DNA from: Phaeobacter gallaeciensis
Lineage (GTDB): Bacteria; Pseudomonadota; Alphaproteobacteria; Rhodobacterales; Rhodobacteraceae
Length of the DNA stretch: 64,000 nt
Assembly (NCBI RefSeq): GCF_001678945.1
Contig: NZ_CP015124.1
Coordinates: 1,426,001 to 1,490,000, forward strand
Direction of reading: 5' to 3'
Each line of letters begins with the position of its first letter. Position 1 is the first letter of the stretch. This document shows, in pieces, positions 8,748 to 16,959 of this stretch. Below the pieces are notes generated by a model. It saw only the letters and a list, made by a program, of their open reading frames with translations. It made no database searches and had not been told where the DNA came from. The position numbers were made by a program, and so were the translations under genes.

Positions 8748-8798
8748 CGCGCCCGCCCATGGGGCGGGTCGGGCGCGTCGCAGGGCTAGGGCCCTGCG
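8748..8798 (-). repeat. Two tandem hairpins between pheS and pheT
   Basis: The gap contains CGCGCCCG/CGGGCGCG (8748-8755 with 8770-8777) and CGCAGGGC/GCCCTGCG (8779-8786 with 8791-8798). Neither is followed by a T-run on the coding strand, so they look more like RNA-processing or stability structures than terminators. The GCCCAACGGG box of the dispersed repeat family is absent. Confidence 0.55.
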
Positions 8799-8807
8799 GT
8801 TCAAGCG

Positions 8808-9881
8808 TTATCGGCTCAACCCGCCATGCAGTGTTGGAACGTCCAGGCAGCTGAAGCCATAATGGCGCAGCCAGCGCAGATCGCTGTCAAAGAAGGCACG
8901 CAGATCGGGGATGCCGTATTTCAGCATCGCCAGACGGTCGATACCGATGCCAAAGGCAAAGCCCTGGTAGACCTCGGGGTCAATGCCACCGGCGGCGATC
9001 ACCTTGGGGTGGACCATGCCGGAACCAAGGATCTCCATCCAGTCGTCGCCCTCGCCGATCTTCAGCTGACCGTTGTCCCAGGAGCAGCGGATATCCACCT
9101 CGGCCGAAGGCTCGGTGAAGGGGAAGTGGGAGGCGCGGAAGCGCAGCTCCACATCGTCCACCTCGAAGAAGGATTTGACGAATTCCTCCAGCACCCACTT
9201 GAGGTTCGCCATCGAGATGTCCTTGTCGAGCGCCAGGCCTTCGACCTGGTGGAACATCGGGGTGTGGGTCTGATCGTAGTCGGCACGGTAAACACCGCCC
9301 GGGCAGATGACGCGCAGCGGGGCGCCCATCTTCTCCATCGACTGGATCTGTACCGGCGAGGTGTGGGTGCGCAGCACATGCGGCGGGCGGTCGTCGCCTT
9401 CGGCCCGGTGCATGTAGAAAGTATCCATCTCGGCGCGGGCGGGGTGGTGGCCCGGAATGTTCAGCGCATCGAAGTTGTACCAGTCGGTTTCAACACGCGA
9501 GCCTTCGGCGACCGAGAAGCCAAGTTCGGCAAAGATCGCGGTCAGCTCTTCGCTGGCCTGGCTGATCGGGTGCAGGCTGCCGCGGCGCTGCGGGCGCGTG
9601 GGCAGCGTGACGTCCAGCCATTCCGTGCGCAGACGCTCGTCCAGCGCCGCATCGGCCAGCGCGGCCTTCTTGGCGGCCAGGGCAGAGTTGATTTCATCCT
9701 TGAGTGCGTTCAGCGCCGGACCCACGGTCTGGCGCTCCTCGGGCGTCATCTTGCCCAATTCCCGCATCTTCAGGGCCACCTCGCCCTTTTTCCCGACGGC
9801 GGCGAGGCGGATCGCCTCCAGCGCGTCCTCGTCGTGGGCATCGGCGATCTGCCCCAGATATTTTGCCTTAAGATCGTCCAT
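8808..9881 (-). CDS. pheS: Phenylalanine--tRNA ligase alpha subunit
   Basis: A 357-residue protein. An N-terminal coiled-coil tRNA-binding arm (residues about 1-85) is followed by the class II catalytic core: motif 1 near [14 protein letters not shown], motif 2 in [20 protein letters not shown] (about 200-220), and motif 3 in [18 protein letters not shown] (about 318-335). It is the catalytic partner of PheT. The gene starts after the rplT terminator and so is expected to have its own promoter between 9882 and 9995; I see no phenylalanine-rich leader peptide there. Confidence 0.98.
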   Translation of the reverse strand: MDDLKAKYLGQIADAHDEDALEAIRLAAVGKKGEVALKMRELGKMTPEERQTVGPALNALKDEINSALAAKKAALADAALDERLRTEWLDVTLPTRPQRRGSLHPISQASEELTAIFAELGFSVAEGSRVETDWYNFDALNIPGHHPARAEMDTFYMHRAEGDDRPPHVLRTHTSPVQIQSMEKMGAPLRVICPGGVYRADYDQTHTPMFHQVEGLALDKDISMANLKWVLEEFVKSFFEVDDVELRFRASHFPFTEPSAEVDIRCSWDNGQLKIGEGDDWMEILGSGMVHPKVIAAGGIDPEVYQGFAFGIGIDRLAMLKYGIPDLRAFFDSDLRWLRHYGFSCLDVPTLHGGLSR

Positions 9882-9995
9882 GACGGTCCCCTGAATTTTG
9901 CTTGGCTCGTGCTACCACAGCAGCCGCTGAAAGCAAGGCCCGACGGACCAGCCTCCCCCAGCTTAGGGATCCGTTTACCTGGCCAAAGCGCAAAA

Positions 9996-10020
9996 AAAGC
10001 CGCCCCTGAGGGGCGGCTTT
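9996..10020 (-). terminator. Rho-independent terminator of rpmI-rplT
   Basis: A perfect 11-bp stem (9996-10006 with 10010-10020, loop of 3) is followed on the minus strand by a seven-T run. It lies 24 nt after the rplT stop and separates it from pheS. Confidence 0.92.
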
Positions 10021-10043
10021 CTTAAATCTCAGCGTGGAACGCT

Positions 10044-10409
10044 TCAGGCTGCCAGTGCGGACTGTGCCTGCTTGACGATCGCACCGAAGGCTTCGGGCTC
10101 GTGCACGGCCAGATCCGCCAGGACCTTACGGTCGACTTCGATACCGGCCAGGTTCAGACCGTTGATGAAGCGCGAGTATGTCAGCGATTCGTCGTGGCTG
10201 CGGACGGCAGCGTTGATACGCTGGATCCACAGGGCGCGGAAGTTACGCTTGCGCGCCTTACGGTCACGGGTTGCGTACTGGTTTGCCTTGTCGACGGCCT
10301 GACGGGCGACCTTGAAGGTATTCTTGCGGCGGCCATAGTAACCTTTGGCTGCCTTGATGACCTTCTTGTGACGGGCGTGAGTTGTGGTACCACCTTTAAC
10401 GCGGGACAT
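10044..10409 (-). CDS. rplT: 50S ribosomal protein L20
   Basis: A 121-residue basic protein beginning [19 protein letters not shown], with the conserved [16 protein letters not shown] and [21 protein letters not shown] segments. It binds 23S rRNA and is needed for 50S assembly. It follows rpmI with a 15-nt gap. The usual upstream infC is not adjacent, as in many alphaproteobacteria. Confidence 0.98.
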   Translation of the reverse strand: MSRVKGGTTTHARHKKVIKAAKGYYGRRKNTFKVARQAVDKANQYATRDRKARKRNFRALWIQRINAAVRSHDESLTYSRFINGLNLAGIEVDRKVLADLAVHEPEAFGAIVKQAQSALAA

Positions 10410-10424
10410 GTGTCAAATCTCCTC

Positions 10425-10625
10425 TTAGCGGTCGTAGGGCATGAAGCCCTTGACGATCTTGGCGTCGGGGGCGGACAGGGTCGTGGTGCCGCGGGCATCA
10501 CGGATGAATTTCTTGTGACGTTTGATCATGCCGTGGCGCTTGCCGGCCTGACCTGCCAACACCTTACCGGTGGCGGTCACCTTGAAGCGCTTTTTGGCGC
10601 TCGATTTCGTCTTCATTTTGGGCAT
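10425..10625 (-). CDS. rpmI: 50S ribosomal protein L35
   Basis: A 66-residue basic protein, [20 protein letters not shown], with the family C-terminus ending MPYDR. The start at 10625 has AAGGAG 6 nt upstream; an in-frame start 21 codons earlier is not supported. First gene of the rpmI-rplT operon. Confidence 0.98.
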   Translation of the reverse strand: MPKMKTKSSAKKRFKVTATGKVLAGQAGKRHGMIKRHKKFIRDARGTTTLSAPDAKIVKGFMPYDR

Positions 10626-10741
10626 TTCCGTCTCCTTCAATGCGAGTTCGGTAGATACGCGACTCGGCATGCCACTCTGGCCGGCCACGTGAACAGGGCC
10701 GCCATGTACGAAAACGGGATCACAAGGGCAAGCGGTTTCTT

Positions 10742-10963
10742 CTAAAAAACCTGGCCAATCACGTTGAAAAACGCATCTGGCACATCGCGCAGACGATAAC
10801 CGCCCGGCTGCGTCAGAAATGCATAGGCGATCAGGCCCGCACTGCCCAGAAGCAGGAAGACAGAGACCTGTGGCCGCCGCTTGTCGCTATAGGCCGACAA
10901 CATGGACGGTATCGCCAGCCATGCAAGCAGAAGGCCAAGCACCAGAAACAGGTCACTGTTCAT
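10742..10963 (-). CDS. Small two-helix membrane protein of unknown function
   Basis: A 73-residue protein starting [13 protein letters not shown], with GGAGGG 8 nt upstream of the ATG. Two hydrophobic segments (about residues 4-22 and 36-53) flank a basic loop, [10 protein letters not shown]. The C-terminus is amphipathic. It sits between pyk and rpmI on the same strand, 45 nt after pyk, so it may be co-transcribed with pyk. I do not recognise a named family. Confidence 0.7.
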   Translation of the reverse strand: MNSDLFLVLGLLLAWLAIPSMLSAYSDKRRPQVSVFLLLGSAGLIAYAFLTQPGGYRLRDVPDAFFNVIGQVF

Positions 10964-11008
10964 GCAACATCCCTCCAACCGCAGCCCGACGCCGGGCTGG
11001 AGGAAAGC

Positions 11009-12454
11009 TTATTCCGGGTCGGTGCTGTAAATCAAACGTTCATCACAGGGGGCGACGCGGAGGATGTTGGTGGTGCCGGGCACGTTGAACGGCACGCCTG
11101 CGGTCACGACGATCTGATCTGTCTCGGAGGCGAACCCGCCGGCGCGGGCGGCGCGGGCGGCGTTGACCACCGCCCCCTTGAACCGGTCCTGTCCGCTGGT
11201 CACCACGCAGTGGCAGCCCCAGCTGAGCGCCAGACGCCGGGCGGTGCCTTCCAGCGGGGTCAACGCGATGATCGGAACACCGGGACGTTCCCGCGCGGTC
11301 AGCAGCGCAGTTGTGCCGCTCTGTGTGAAGCAGCAGATCGCCTTGATATCCGTCTTCTCGGCAATTTCGCGGGCGGCAGCAACGATGGCATCCGCAATCG
11401 TGTTGCCCTTGGAGGAGCGTGAAGAGGCGATGATCTGCGCATAGGTGGGGTCGGTCTCCACCTCGGCGGCGACGTTGTCCATGGTTCGCACCGCTTCGAC
11501 CGGATACTGCCCGGCAGCGGATTCAGCGCTCAGCATGATGGCATCGGTGCCCTCATAGATCGCGGTCGCCACATCCGAGACCTCGGCGCGCGTGGGCATC
11601 GGGCTTTCGATCATGCTTTCCAGCATCTGGGTGGCGACGATCACCGGCTTGGCCGCCGCGCGGCATTTGCGCACCAGCCGTTTCTGGATCGGCGGAACAG
11701 CAGACACCGGCAGTTCGACGCCCAGATCGCCGCGCGCCACCATGATCCCGTCCGAGGCATCGAGGATTTCCTCGAACTGCTCCACGGCGGAAGGTTTCTC
11801 GATCTTGGACAGCACCGCAGCGCGGCCATCGACCAGGCCTTTGGCCTCAAACACATCCTTGGCCCTCTGCACGAAGGACAGTGCGATCCAGTCCACACCC
11901 AGGGTGCAGGCAAACTCCAGATCATCACGGTCCTTGTCCGACAGAGCCGCCAGGGGCAGAACCACATCGGGCACGTTCACGCCCTTGCGGTTGGAGATGG
12001 TGCCGCCGGTCACGACGCTGCAATCGGCAAAATCGGCGCCGCAGCGCTCCACCCGGAGGCGGATCTTGCCATCATTCACCAGCAGATGCGCGCCGGGCTC
12101 CAGCGCCTGAAAAATCTCGGGATGCGGCAGGCAGACCCGCGTGGCATCACCATCGGTGGGATCCAGATCCAGCCGGAAAGACGCGCCCTCTTCCAGTTCC
12201 TCGGAACCATTCGCAAAGACGCCCACGCGCAACTTGGGACCCTGAAGGTCGGCCAGAATACCGATCGAGCTGTCCAGATCCTTTTCCACCTTGCGGATGA
12301 TCTCGTGCTTTTGGGTGATCTCTGCATGGGTCCCGTGCGACATGTTCAGGCGGAACACGTCGGCGCCGGCCTCGTGCAGGGCGCGGATCGTTTCATAGGT
12401 TTCGGACGCCGGTCCCAGGGTGGCAACAATCTTCACACTGCGGGAACGTTTCAT
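11009..12454 (-). CDS. pyk: Pyruvate kinase
   Basis: A 481-residue protein of normal length. It begins MKRSRSVKIVATLGPAS, has the active-site signature around LSKIEKPSAVEQFEEILDAS and MVARGDLGVELP (about residues 215-250), the ATQMLESMI helix (about 270), and a C-terminal allosteric domain (about 345-475). It makes pyruvate and ATP from phosphoenolpyruvate and ADP. A GAAGGA site precedes the ATG. Confidence 0.97.
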   Translation of the reverse strand: MKRSRSVKIVATLGPASETYETIRALHEAGADVFRLNMSHGTHAEITQKHEIIRKVEKDLDSSIGILADLQGPKLRVGVFANGSEELEEGASFRLDLDPTDGDATRVCLPHPEIFQALEPGAHLLVNDGKIRLRVERCGADFADCSVVTGGTISNRKGVNVPDVVLPLAALSDKDRDDLEFACTLGVDWIALSFVQRAKDVFEAKGLVDGRAAVLSKIEKPSAVEQFEEILDASDGIMVARGDLGVELPVSAVPPIQKRLVRKCRAAAKPVIVATQMLESMIESPMPTRAEVSDVATAIYEGTDAIMLSAESAAGQYPVEAVRTMDNVAAEVETDPTYAQIIASSRSSKGNTIADAIVAAAREIAEKTDIKAICCFTQSGTTALLTARERPGVPIIALTPLEGTARRLALSWGCHCVVTSGQDRFKGAVVNAARAARAGGFASETDQIVVTAGVPFNVPGTTNILRVAPCDERLIYSTDPE

Positions 12455-12585
12455 GGGGTGGGTCCTTCTGGTGTCAGCTCAGCAATAGGCGGTGTTACCG
12501 CAAACATATCTTGCGGTGCTTATCGCGCAATTTCCATTTTGCCGCAACTCCCCTAAAGGTATCGTCAACAATCGATGACAGGCGC

Positions 12586-13323
12586 ATGACATATACTCCC
12601 TTCTTTGTTCACGGGGCCGACCGCCCTGCCCGCTGGCTGATCACCTGCGACCATGCCACCAACCGCGTACCTCCCTTCGTCAACGGCGGCGACCTTGGCC
12701 TGCCGCACGAGGATATGGAGCGTCATATCGCTTATGATGTGGGGGCCTATGCCGTCGCCCGCCATCTGGGTGAGCTGCTGGACGCGCCGGTTGTGGCCTC
12801 CAATTTCTCACGGCTGGTGATCGACCCCAACCGGGGTGAGGACGATCCAACGCTGTTGATGAAACTTTATGACGGGACCATCATTCCCGCCAACCGTCAC
12901 GCCGGTGCGACAGAGCGCGCGGCGCGGCTTGAGGCCTGCTACCGCCCCTATCACGCAGAAGTGAGCCGCCTTGCCGCGCGCCCGGACACGGTCATCGTCT
13001 CGATGCATTCCTTCACCCGACAATTGCGCGGACGTCTCCCACGCCCCTGGCAAATCGGCGTGCTCTTCCCCGAAGGTGAGCGGTTTTCCCCGGTGCTGAT
13101 CGACACATTGCAGGCCGAGCCTGACCTTTGTGTCGGGATCAACGAGCCCTACACCGGCTACCTGCCCGGCGATGCCATCGACACCCACGGCACAGCCCAT
13201 GGTCGCCCCAATACGCTGATCGAACTGCGCAACGATCTGATCGCTGATGCGGCAGGACAGCGGCAGTGGGCCGAACGACTCGCCAAGCTCCTGCCCCGGG
13301 CCCTTGCGAACTCGGGCCTGTAG
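12586..13323 (+). CDS. N-formylglutamate amidohydrolase family protein
   Basis: A 245-residue protein starting MTYTPFFVHGADRPARW. Family motifs are LITCDHATNRVPP (about residue 18), SRLVIDPNRGEDDPTL (about 74), VSMHSFTRQLRGRLPRPW (about 137) and the C-terminal NTLIELRNDLI. The conserved His/Asp/Glu residues in these motifs are the presumed metal ligands. The family includes HutG-type N-formylglutamate deformylases, but no hut genes are nearby, so the true substrate is open. Divergent from pyk with 131 bp between starts. Confidence 0.88.
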   Translation: MTYTPFFVHGADRPARWLITCDHATNRVPPFVNGGDLGLPHEDMERHIAYDVGAYAVARHLGELLDAPVVASNFSRLVIDPNRGEDDPTLLMKLYDGTIIPANRHAGATERAARLEACYRPYHAEVSRLAARPDTVIVSMHSFTRQLRGRLPRPWQIGVLFPEGERFSPVLIDTLQAEPDLCVGINEPYTGYLPGDAIDTHGTAHGRPNTLIELRNDLIADAAGQRQWAERLAKLLPRALANSGL

Positions 13324-13388
13324 CAGCGCTTGCCTCTGGACAGTGGCACCCACATATTACGGAACGCAAGACAACCGGGAGGATCCCC

Positions 13389-13703
13389 ATGGACCAGCAA
13401 ACCGAGATCGAACTTCAGGCCGCCGCATTCCGCCGCCTGCAAAAGCATCTGATGGAAGACCGCACCGATGTGCAGAACATCGACCTGATGAACATGGCCG
13501 GGTTCTGCCGCAACTGCCTCAGCCGCTGGTATCAGGAAGCAGCAAACGAACGCGGCATCGAAATGGACAAGAATGAAGCCCGCGAAATCTACTATGGCAT
13601 GACCATGGATGAGTGGAAGTCCAAGTACCAGACCGAGGCCAGCCCGGAAAAACAGGCCGAGTTCGAAGTCGCCTTCAAGGAAAACGTCACAGACAAGGCC
13701 TGA
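13389..13703 (+). CDS. DUF1244 family protein
   Basis: A 104-residue protein starting at MDQQTEIELQAAAFRRLQ, with GGGAGGA upstream. It has the compact helical layout and motif NIDLMNMAGFCRNCLSRWY (residues about 34-52) that I associate with DUF1244, a small dimeric helical family of unknown function common in alpha- and gammaproteobacteria. Two cysteines (CRNC) are conserved in that motif. It follows the amidohydrolase gene by 65 bp and may be co-transcribed. Confidence 0.88.
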   Translation: MDQQTEIELQAAAFRRLQKHLMEDRTDVQNIDLMNMAGFCRNCLSRWYQEAANERGIEMDKNEAREIYYGMTMDEWKSKYQTEASPEKQAEFEVAFKENVTDKA

Positions 13704-13826
13704 TCCCTGGCGGATTGCCCTCCCCCTGTCGCCATCGGCGCACAGGGGGTGTTCGCCACTGAGTATAACCCCGGCGGCCCGGATCCCTTAACATCTGAAC
13801 CAACAGTATGTGTGATGGAGGTTCGG

Positions 13827-14624
13827 ATGCGTTCAAGGATGCCAAGCTATTTCATTTCCCACGGCGGCGGACCGTGGCCCTGGATCCCGAACATGCGGGA
13901 GGCGCTGGCACCGCTGGCAGATGCGCTTGCCCGTATGCCGCAGGAAATCGGGCGCCGTCCCTCGGCGGTTCTGATGATTTCCGGCCACTGGGAAAAGGAC
14001 ACATTTGCAGTGATGAGTGCTGCAAAACCGCCGATGGTCTATGACTATTACAACTTCCCGCCAGAGACCTACGAAATCCAATACCCGGCGCCCGGCGCGC
14101 CAGAGCTGGCCCAGCACACTGCGGATCTGATCGCAGCGGCGGGATTGCCGGTCTCGATGGACGCGGAACAGGGATACGACCATGGCACCTTCGTGCCCAT
14201 GGCCCTGATGTACCCGGAGGCCGATGTTCCGCTATTTCAGGTCTCCATGCGCCATGGTTACAGTCCAGAAGAGCATTTCGCCCTTGGCCGCGCGCTTGCC
14301 CCCCTCCGTGACGAGGACGTGCTGATCGTTGGCTCCGGTCTCAGCTACCACAATCTGCGGGAATTCGGCCCCCGGGCCAAGGTGCCCTCGGAAGAGTTCG
14401 ACACATGGCTGAATGCGGCGCTGCAACTGCCAGCCGCCGCGCGGACCGAGGCACTGCTCAACTGGGAACAGGCCCCCTATGCCCGCGCCTGCCACGCGCA
14501 GGAGGATCACCTTGTGCCGCTCTTTACGGCCCTTGGCGCGGCAGAAGAGGAAGCAGCAACGCAGGTCTACCACCAGAAAGACATCTTTGGCGGCGTCACA
14601 GCCTCCAGCTTCCGGTTTGGGTAA
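13827..14624 (+). CDS. DODA-type extradiol aromatic ring-opening dioxygenase (YgiD/LigB fold)
   Basis: A 265-residue protein. The start at 13827 has GGAGG 5 nt upstream; earlier in-frame ATGs lack a site. LigB-superfamily residues are visible: SHGGGP (His12), SGHWE (His54), YDHGTF (His119), SYHN (His175) and HAQEDH (His223/His228). His12, His54 and one C-terminal His are the expected metal ligands, and His119/His175 the acid-base pair. Plant and bacterial relatives cleave catechols such as DOPA with O2. Unlike plant DODA, the natural bacterial substrate is usually unknown. Confidence 0.88.
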   Translation: MRSRMPSYFISHGGGPWPWIPNMREALAPLADALARMPQEIGRRPSAVLMISGHWEKDTFAVMSAAKPPMVYDYYNFPPETYEIQYPAPGAPELAQHTADLIAAAGLPVSMDAEQGYDHGTFVPMALMYPEADVPLFQVSMRHGYSPEEHFALGRALAPLRDEDVLIVGSGLSYHNLREFGPRAKVPSEEFDTWLNAALQLPAAARTEALLNWEQAPYARACHAQEDHLVPLFTALGAAEEEAATQVYHQKDIFGGVTASSFRFG

Positions 14625-14692
14625 CGCCTCGTTTGCGGGCAGCCTCAAGACCGCTCGGACAAAGGCAGCTTATGATTGTATTTTGGCAATAA

Positions 14693-14713
14693 TATCACGA
14701 TAGAGTTGTGATA
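14693..14713. promoter_or_regulatory. Inverted repeat upstream of the small secreted peptide gene
   Basis: TATCAC (14693-14698) and GTGATA (14708-14713) form a 6-bp inverted repeat with a 9-nt spacer in an AT-rich stretch, 37 nt before the ATG at 14750. It could be an operator or part of the promoter. Confidence 0.35.
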
Positions 14714-14749
14714 CGTTTACGTTGATGTAATCGAAGGAAGACTTATTCA

Positions 14750-14944
14750 ATGAAAGCCTTGTCTCTGGCCGCACATATTGCGCTCGCCACTGCTATACCG
14801 ACCATCAGTTTTGGGGCCTCATTCTCGCATGCGGGCCTGCAGGCCGATACTTTGGTCCAGCATGGTGGAGGCTGCCGCAAAAGCTCTCCACCGGGCAAAT
14901 GCTGCCATATGCAGACCAGCACAGGCAGAGTGCACTGCCACTGA
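14750..14944 (+). CDS. Small secreted Cys/His-rich peptide
   Basis: A 64-residue product, MKALSLAAHIALATAIPT onward, with AAGGAAG 9 nt before the ATG. Residues 1 to about 23 read as a signal peptide. The mature part ends in GGGCRKSSPPGKCCHMQ and GRVHCH, holding four Cys and several His. The closing pattern C-C-H-x(6-7)-G-x-V-H-C-H resembles a short C-terminal Cys/His motif that occurs on secreted bacterial proteins, suggesting disulfides or metal binding in the periplasm. It has its own terminator. Function unknown. Confidence 0.65.
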   Translation: MKALSLAAHIALATAIPTISFGASFSHAGLQADTLVQHGGGCRKSSPPGKCCHMQTSTGRVHCH

Positions 14945-14952
14945 AACAACAA

Positions 14953-14978
14953 AAGGCCGCCCCGTCAGGAGCGGCCTT
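14953..14978. terminator. Bidirectional terminator between the small peptide gene and the D-amino-acid aminotransferase gene
   Basis: Stem AAGGCCGC/GCGGCCTT (14953-14960 and 14971-14978) with flanking A and T tracts, between convergent genes. Confidence 0.8.
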
Positions 14979-15005
14979 AATTGTTGATACGGATACGCGC
15001 AGCGC

Positions 15006-15869
15006 TCAGATCGCGGCCTTCACCGATTCATCCAGATAGATCTCGCGCAGACGCTTGGCGATCGGGCCCGGCGTGCCGTCACCCAGCGCAGTGCCATCAA
15101 TCTCCACGACCGGCATCACGAATGCGCTGGCCGAGGTGGTAAAGGCCTCATCCGCCTCTTTCGCTTCGTCGATGGTAAAGAGACGCTCTTCGATTTTCAG
15201 CTGCGCTTCTTCTGCCATGCGCAACACGGCCTTGCGGGTGATGCCGTGCAGGATGTCATTGGACAGCGGGCGGGTGACGATCACACCATCCTTGACGAAA
15301 TAGGCGTTGTTCGAAGTGCCCTCGGTCACGTAGCCGTCTTCGACCATCCAGGCATCGTCGGCTCCGGCCTTCTTGGCCATCATCTTGCCCATTGACGGGT
15401 ACAGCAGCTGCACCGTCTTGATGTCGCGGCGGCCCCAGCGGATGTCCTCAATCGAGATGATCTTGGCACCCTTCTTGGCGGCGGGGCTGTCGGCCAGACC
15501 CGGCTTGTTCTGGGTGAACAGCACAATCGACGGTTTGGTGGTCTCGGGATCGGGGAAGACGAAATCGCGGTCACCATCGGACCCGCGGGTGACCTGAAGA
15601 TAAACCAGACCTTCGTCGATGCCGTTCAGTTCCACCAGCTTGCGGTGGATCTCCAGCAGTTCGTCCTTGGTGCAGGGTTCCTGCATGTCCAGCTCATCCA
15701 GCGAGCGTTTCAGGCGCACCGCGTGGCCTTCGAAATCAATCAGCTTGCCGCCCAGAACCGAGGTCACCTCGTATACCGCATCAGCCATCAGGAATCCGCG
15801 GTCGAAGATCGAGACCTTCGCTTCGTCTTCCGGCAGGTATTCGCCATTCACATAAACAGTACGGGTCAT
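15006..15869 (-). CDS. D-amino-acid aminotransferase (class IV PLP enzyme)
   Basis: A 287-residue fold-type IV aminotransferase. The start at 15869 has GAGGAG 6 nt upstream; an ATG at 15875 is too close to that site. Motifs: VSIFDRGFLMADAVYEV (about residue 20), the PLP lysine in RDIKTVQLLYPS (about 147), EGTSNNAYFV (about 178) and DILHGITRKAVL. It would move the amino group between D-amino acids and 2-oxo acids such as pyruvate or 2-oxoglutarate. It lies 10 nt behind dgcA, so the two are co-transcribed, pointing to D-glutamate or another D-amino acid as substrate. Confidence 0.92.
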   Translation of the reverse strand: MTRTVYVNGEYLPEDEAKVSIFDRGFLMADAVYEVTSVLGGKLIDFEGHAVRLKRSLDELDMQEPCTKDELLEIHRKLVELNGIDEGLVYLQVTRGSDGDRDFVFPDPETTKPSIVLFTQNKPGLADSPAAKKGAKIISIEDIRWGRRDIKTVQLLYPSMGKMMAKKAGADDAWMVEDGYVTEGTSNNAYFVKDGVIVTRPLSNDILHGITRKAVLRMAEEAQLKIEERLFTIDEAKEADEAFTTSASAFVMPVVEIDGTALGDGTPGPIAKRLREIYLDESVKAAI

Positions 15870-15879
15870 TGTCATCTCC

Positions 15880-16845
15880 TCAGCCCCAGAGTTCTGCCTT
15901 GGGCGGATGCACACCGGCAGCATCGTATTCCATTGTCGTTTCGCGGTCTTCGGACAGAAGCAGCGGCCCGTCAAGGTCCGTCACCATCGCCCCCTGCGCC
16001 AGCAGCACCGCAGGCGCCATCGCAAGTGACGAGCCCATCATGCAGCCAACCATCACGCGGTAACCTTCGGCCAGCGCCGCTTCGCGCAGTTTCAGCGCCT
16101 CGGTCAAGCCGCCGGTCTTGTCCAGCTTGATGTTGACCACATCGTATTTGCCTTTGAGTTTCGGCAGGCTGGCGCGGTCATGGCAGCTTTCATCCGCGCA
16201 CACCGGTACCGGACGCTCCATGCCAATGAGCGCGTCGTCTTCACCGGCGGGCAAGGGTTGTTCGACCAGCGACACGCCCAGACGCACCAAATGCGGCGCA
16301 AGCTCGGCATAGACCTCGGCGCTCCAGCCTTCGTTGGCGTCGATAATGATATCCGAGTCCGGTGCCCCGGCGCGCACGGCTTCCAGTCGCGGCATGTCAT
16401 CGGCGGTGCCCAGCTTGATCTTCAAAAGCGGGCGATGAGCATTCTCGGCGGCCTGCTCCTGCATCACCTCGGGCGTGTCGAGCGACAGGGTATAGGCGGT
16501 AATTTCGGGGCCGGGTTTCGGCAGACCGGCCAGTTCCCAGACCCGTTTGCCCGCCAGTTTCGCCTCAAGATCCCAAAGCGCGCAATCCACCGCGTTGCGA
16601 GCTGCACCGGCAGGCAGCAGGTCCTGCAGCTCTTCGCGGGTAAAGCTGTCGGGCAGGCCGGTAATTTCGGCGGTCACGCTGTCCAGCGTTTCATCATAGC
16701 GGGCATAAGGCACACATTCGCCCCACCCCACAGCCCCGTCTTTTTCGATCCTGACGGTCAGCACCTTCGCCTCGGTCCGCGAGCCGCGGGAGATGGTAAA
16801 GGCCCGCGCCAGTTTGAATACATCCGGCGTCACGGTGACTTTCAT
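15880..16845 (-). CDS. dgcA: Enolase-superfamily N-acyl-amino-acid racemase/dipeptide epimerase, DgcA-like
   Basis: A 321-residue protein with the mandelate racemase/muconate lactonising enzyme layout. The Lys-x-Lys base pair is in LLKIKLG (about 151). The three metal ligands sit in DANEGWS (about 177), SLVEQPLP (about 203) and CADESCHDRASL (about 228), and the opposite Lys is in VNIKLDKTGG (about 254). L-Ala-D/L-Glu epimerases look like this. Next to a DUF1611 gene, relatives have been named DgcA, an N-acetyl-D-glutamate racemase in a marine D-glutamate pathway (from memory). Located between dgcN and the D-amino-acid aminotransferase gene. Confidence 0.88.
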   Translation of the reverse strand: MKVTVTPDVFKLARAFTISRGSRTEAKVLTVRIEKDGAVGWGECVPYARYDETLDSVTAEITGLPDSFTREELQDLLPAGAARNAVDCALWDLEAKLAGKRVWELAGLPKPGPEITAYTLSLDTPEVMQEQAAENAHRPLLKIKLGTADDMPRLEAVRAGAPDSDIIIDANEGWSAEVYAELAPHLVRLGVSLVEQPLPAGEDDALIGMERPVPVCADESCHDRASLPKLKGKYDVVNIKLDKTGGLTEALKLREAALAEGYRVMVGCMMGSSLAMAPAVLLAQGAMVTDLDGPLLLSEDRETTMEYDAAGVHPPKAELWG

Positions 16846-16926
16846 GTTCGATCCTTTCGGGGTCTTTGTTCGGCTTCTGGGGATGGGTGGGGCCGCACTC
16901 CACAGACGCCTGAATTCACATAAAAA

Positions 16927-16948
16927 GGGCGCCTGCTGCCAGACGCCC
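16927..16948 (-). terminator. Terminator or attenuator between dgcN and dgcA
   Basis: On the minus strand a 9-bp stem with one mismatch (16940-16948 with 16927-16935, 4-nt loop) is followed by TTTTT (16926-16922). It sits 12 nt after the dgcN stop, before dgcA, so dgcA-dat is either separately promoted or expressed by read-through. Confidence 0.7.
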
Positions 16949-16959
16949 CCTTATAACAA

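Noticed and set aside
8735-8800. The pheS-pheT hairpins as another copy of the dispersed modular repeat.
   Set aside because: Neither the GCCCAACGGG box nor the GGCGGGAG box is present in the right order.
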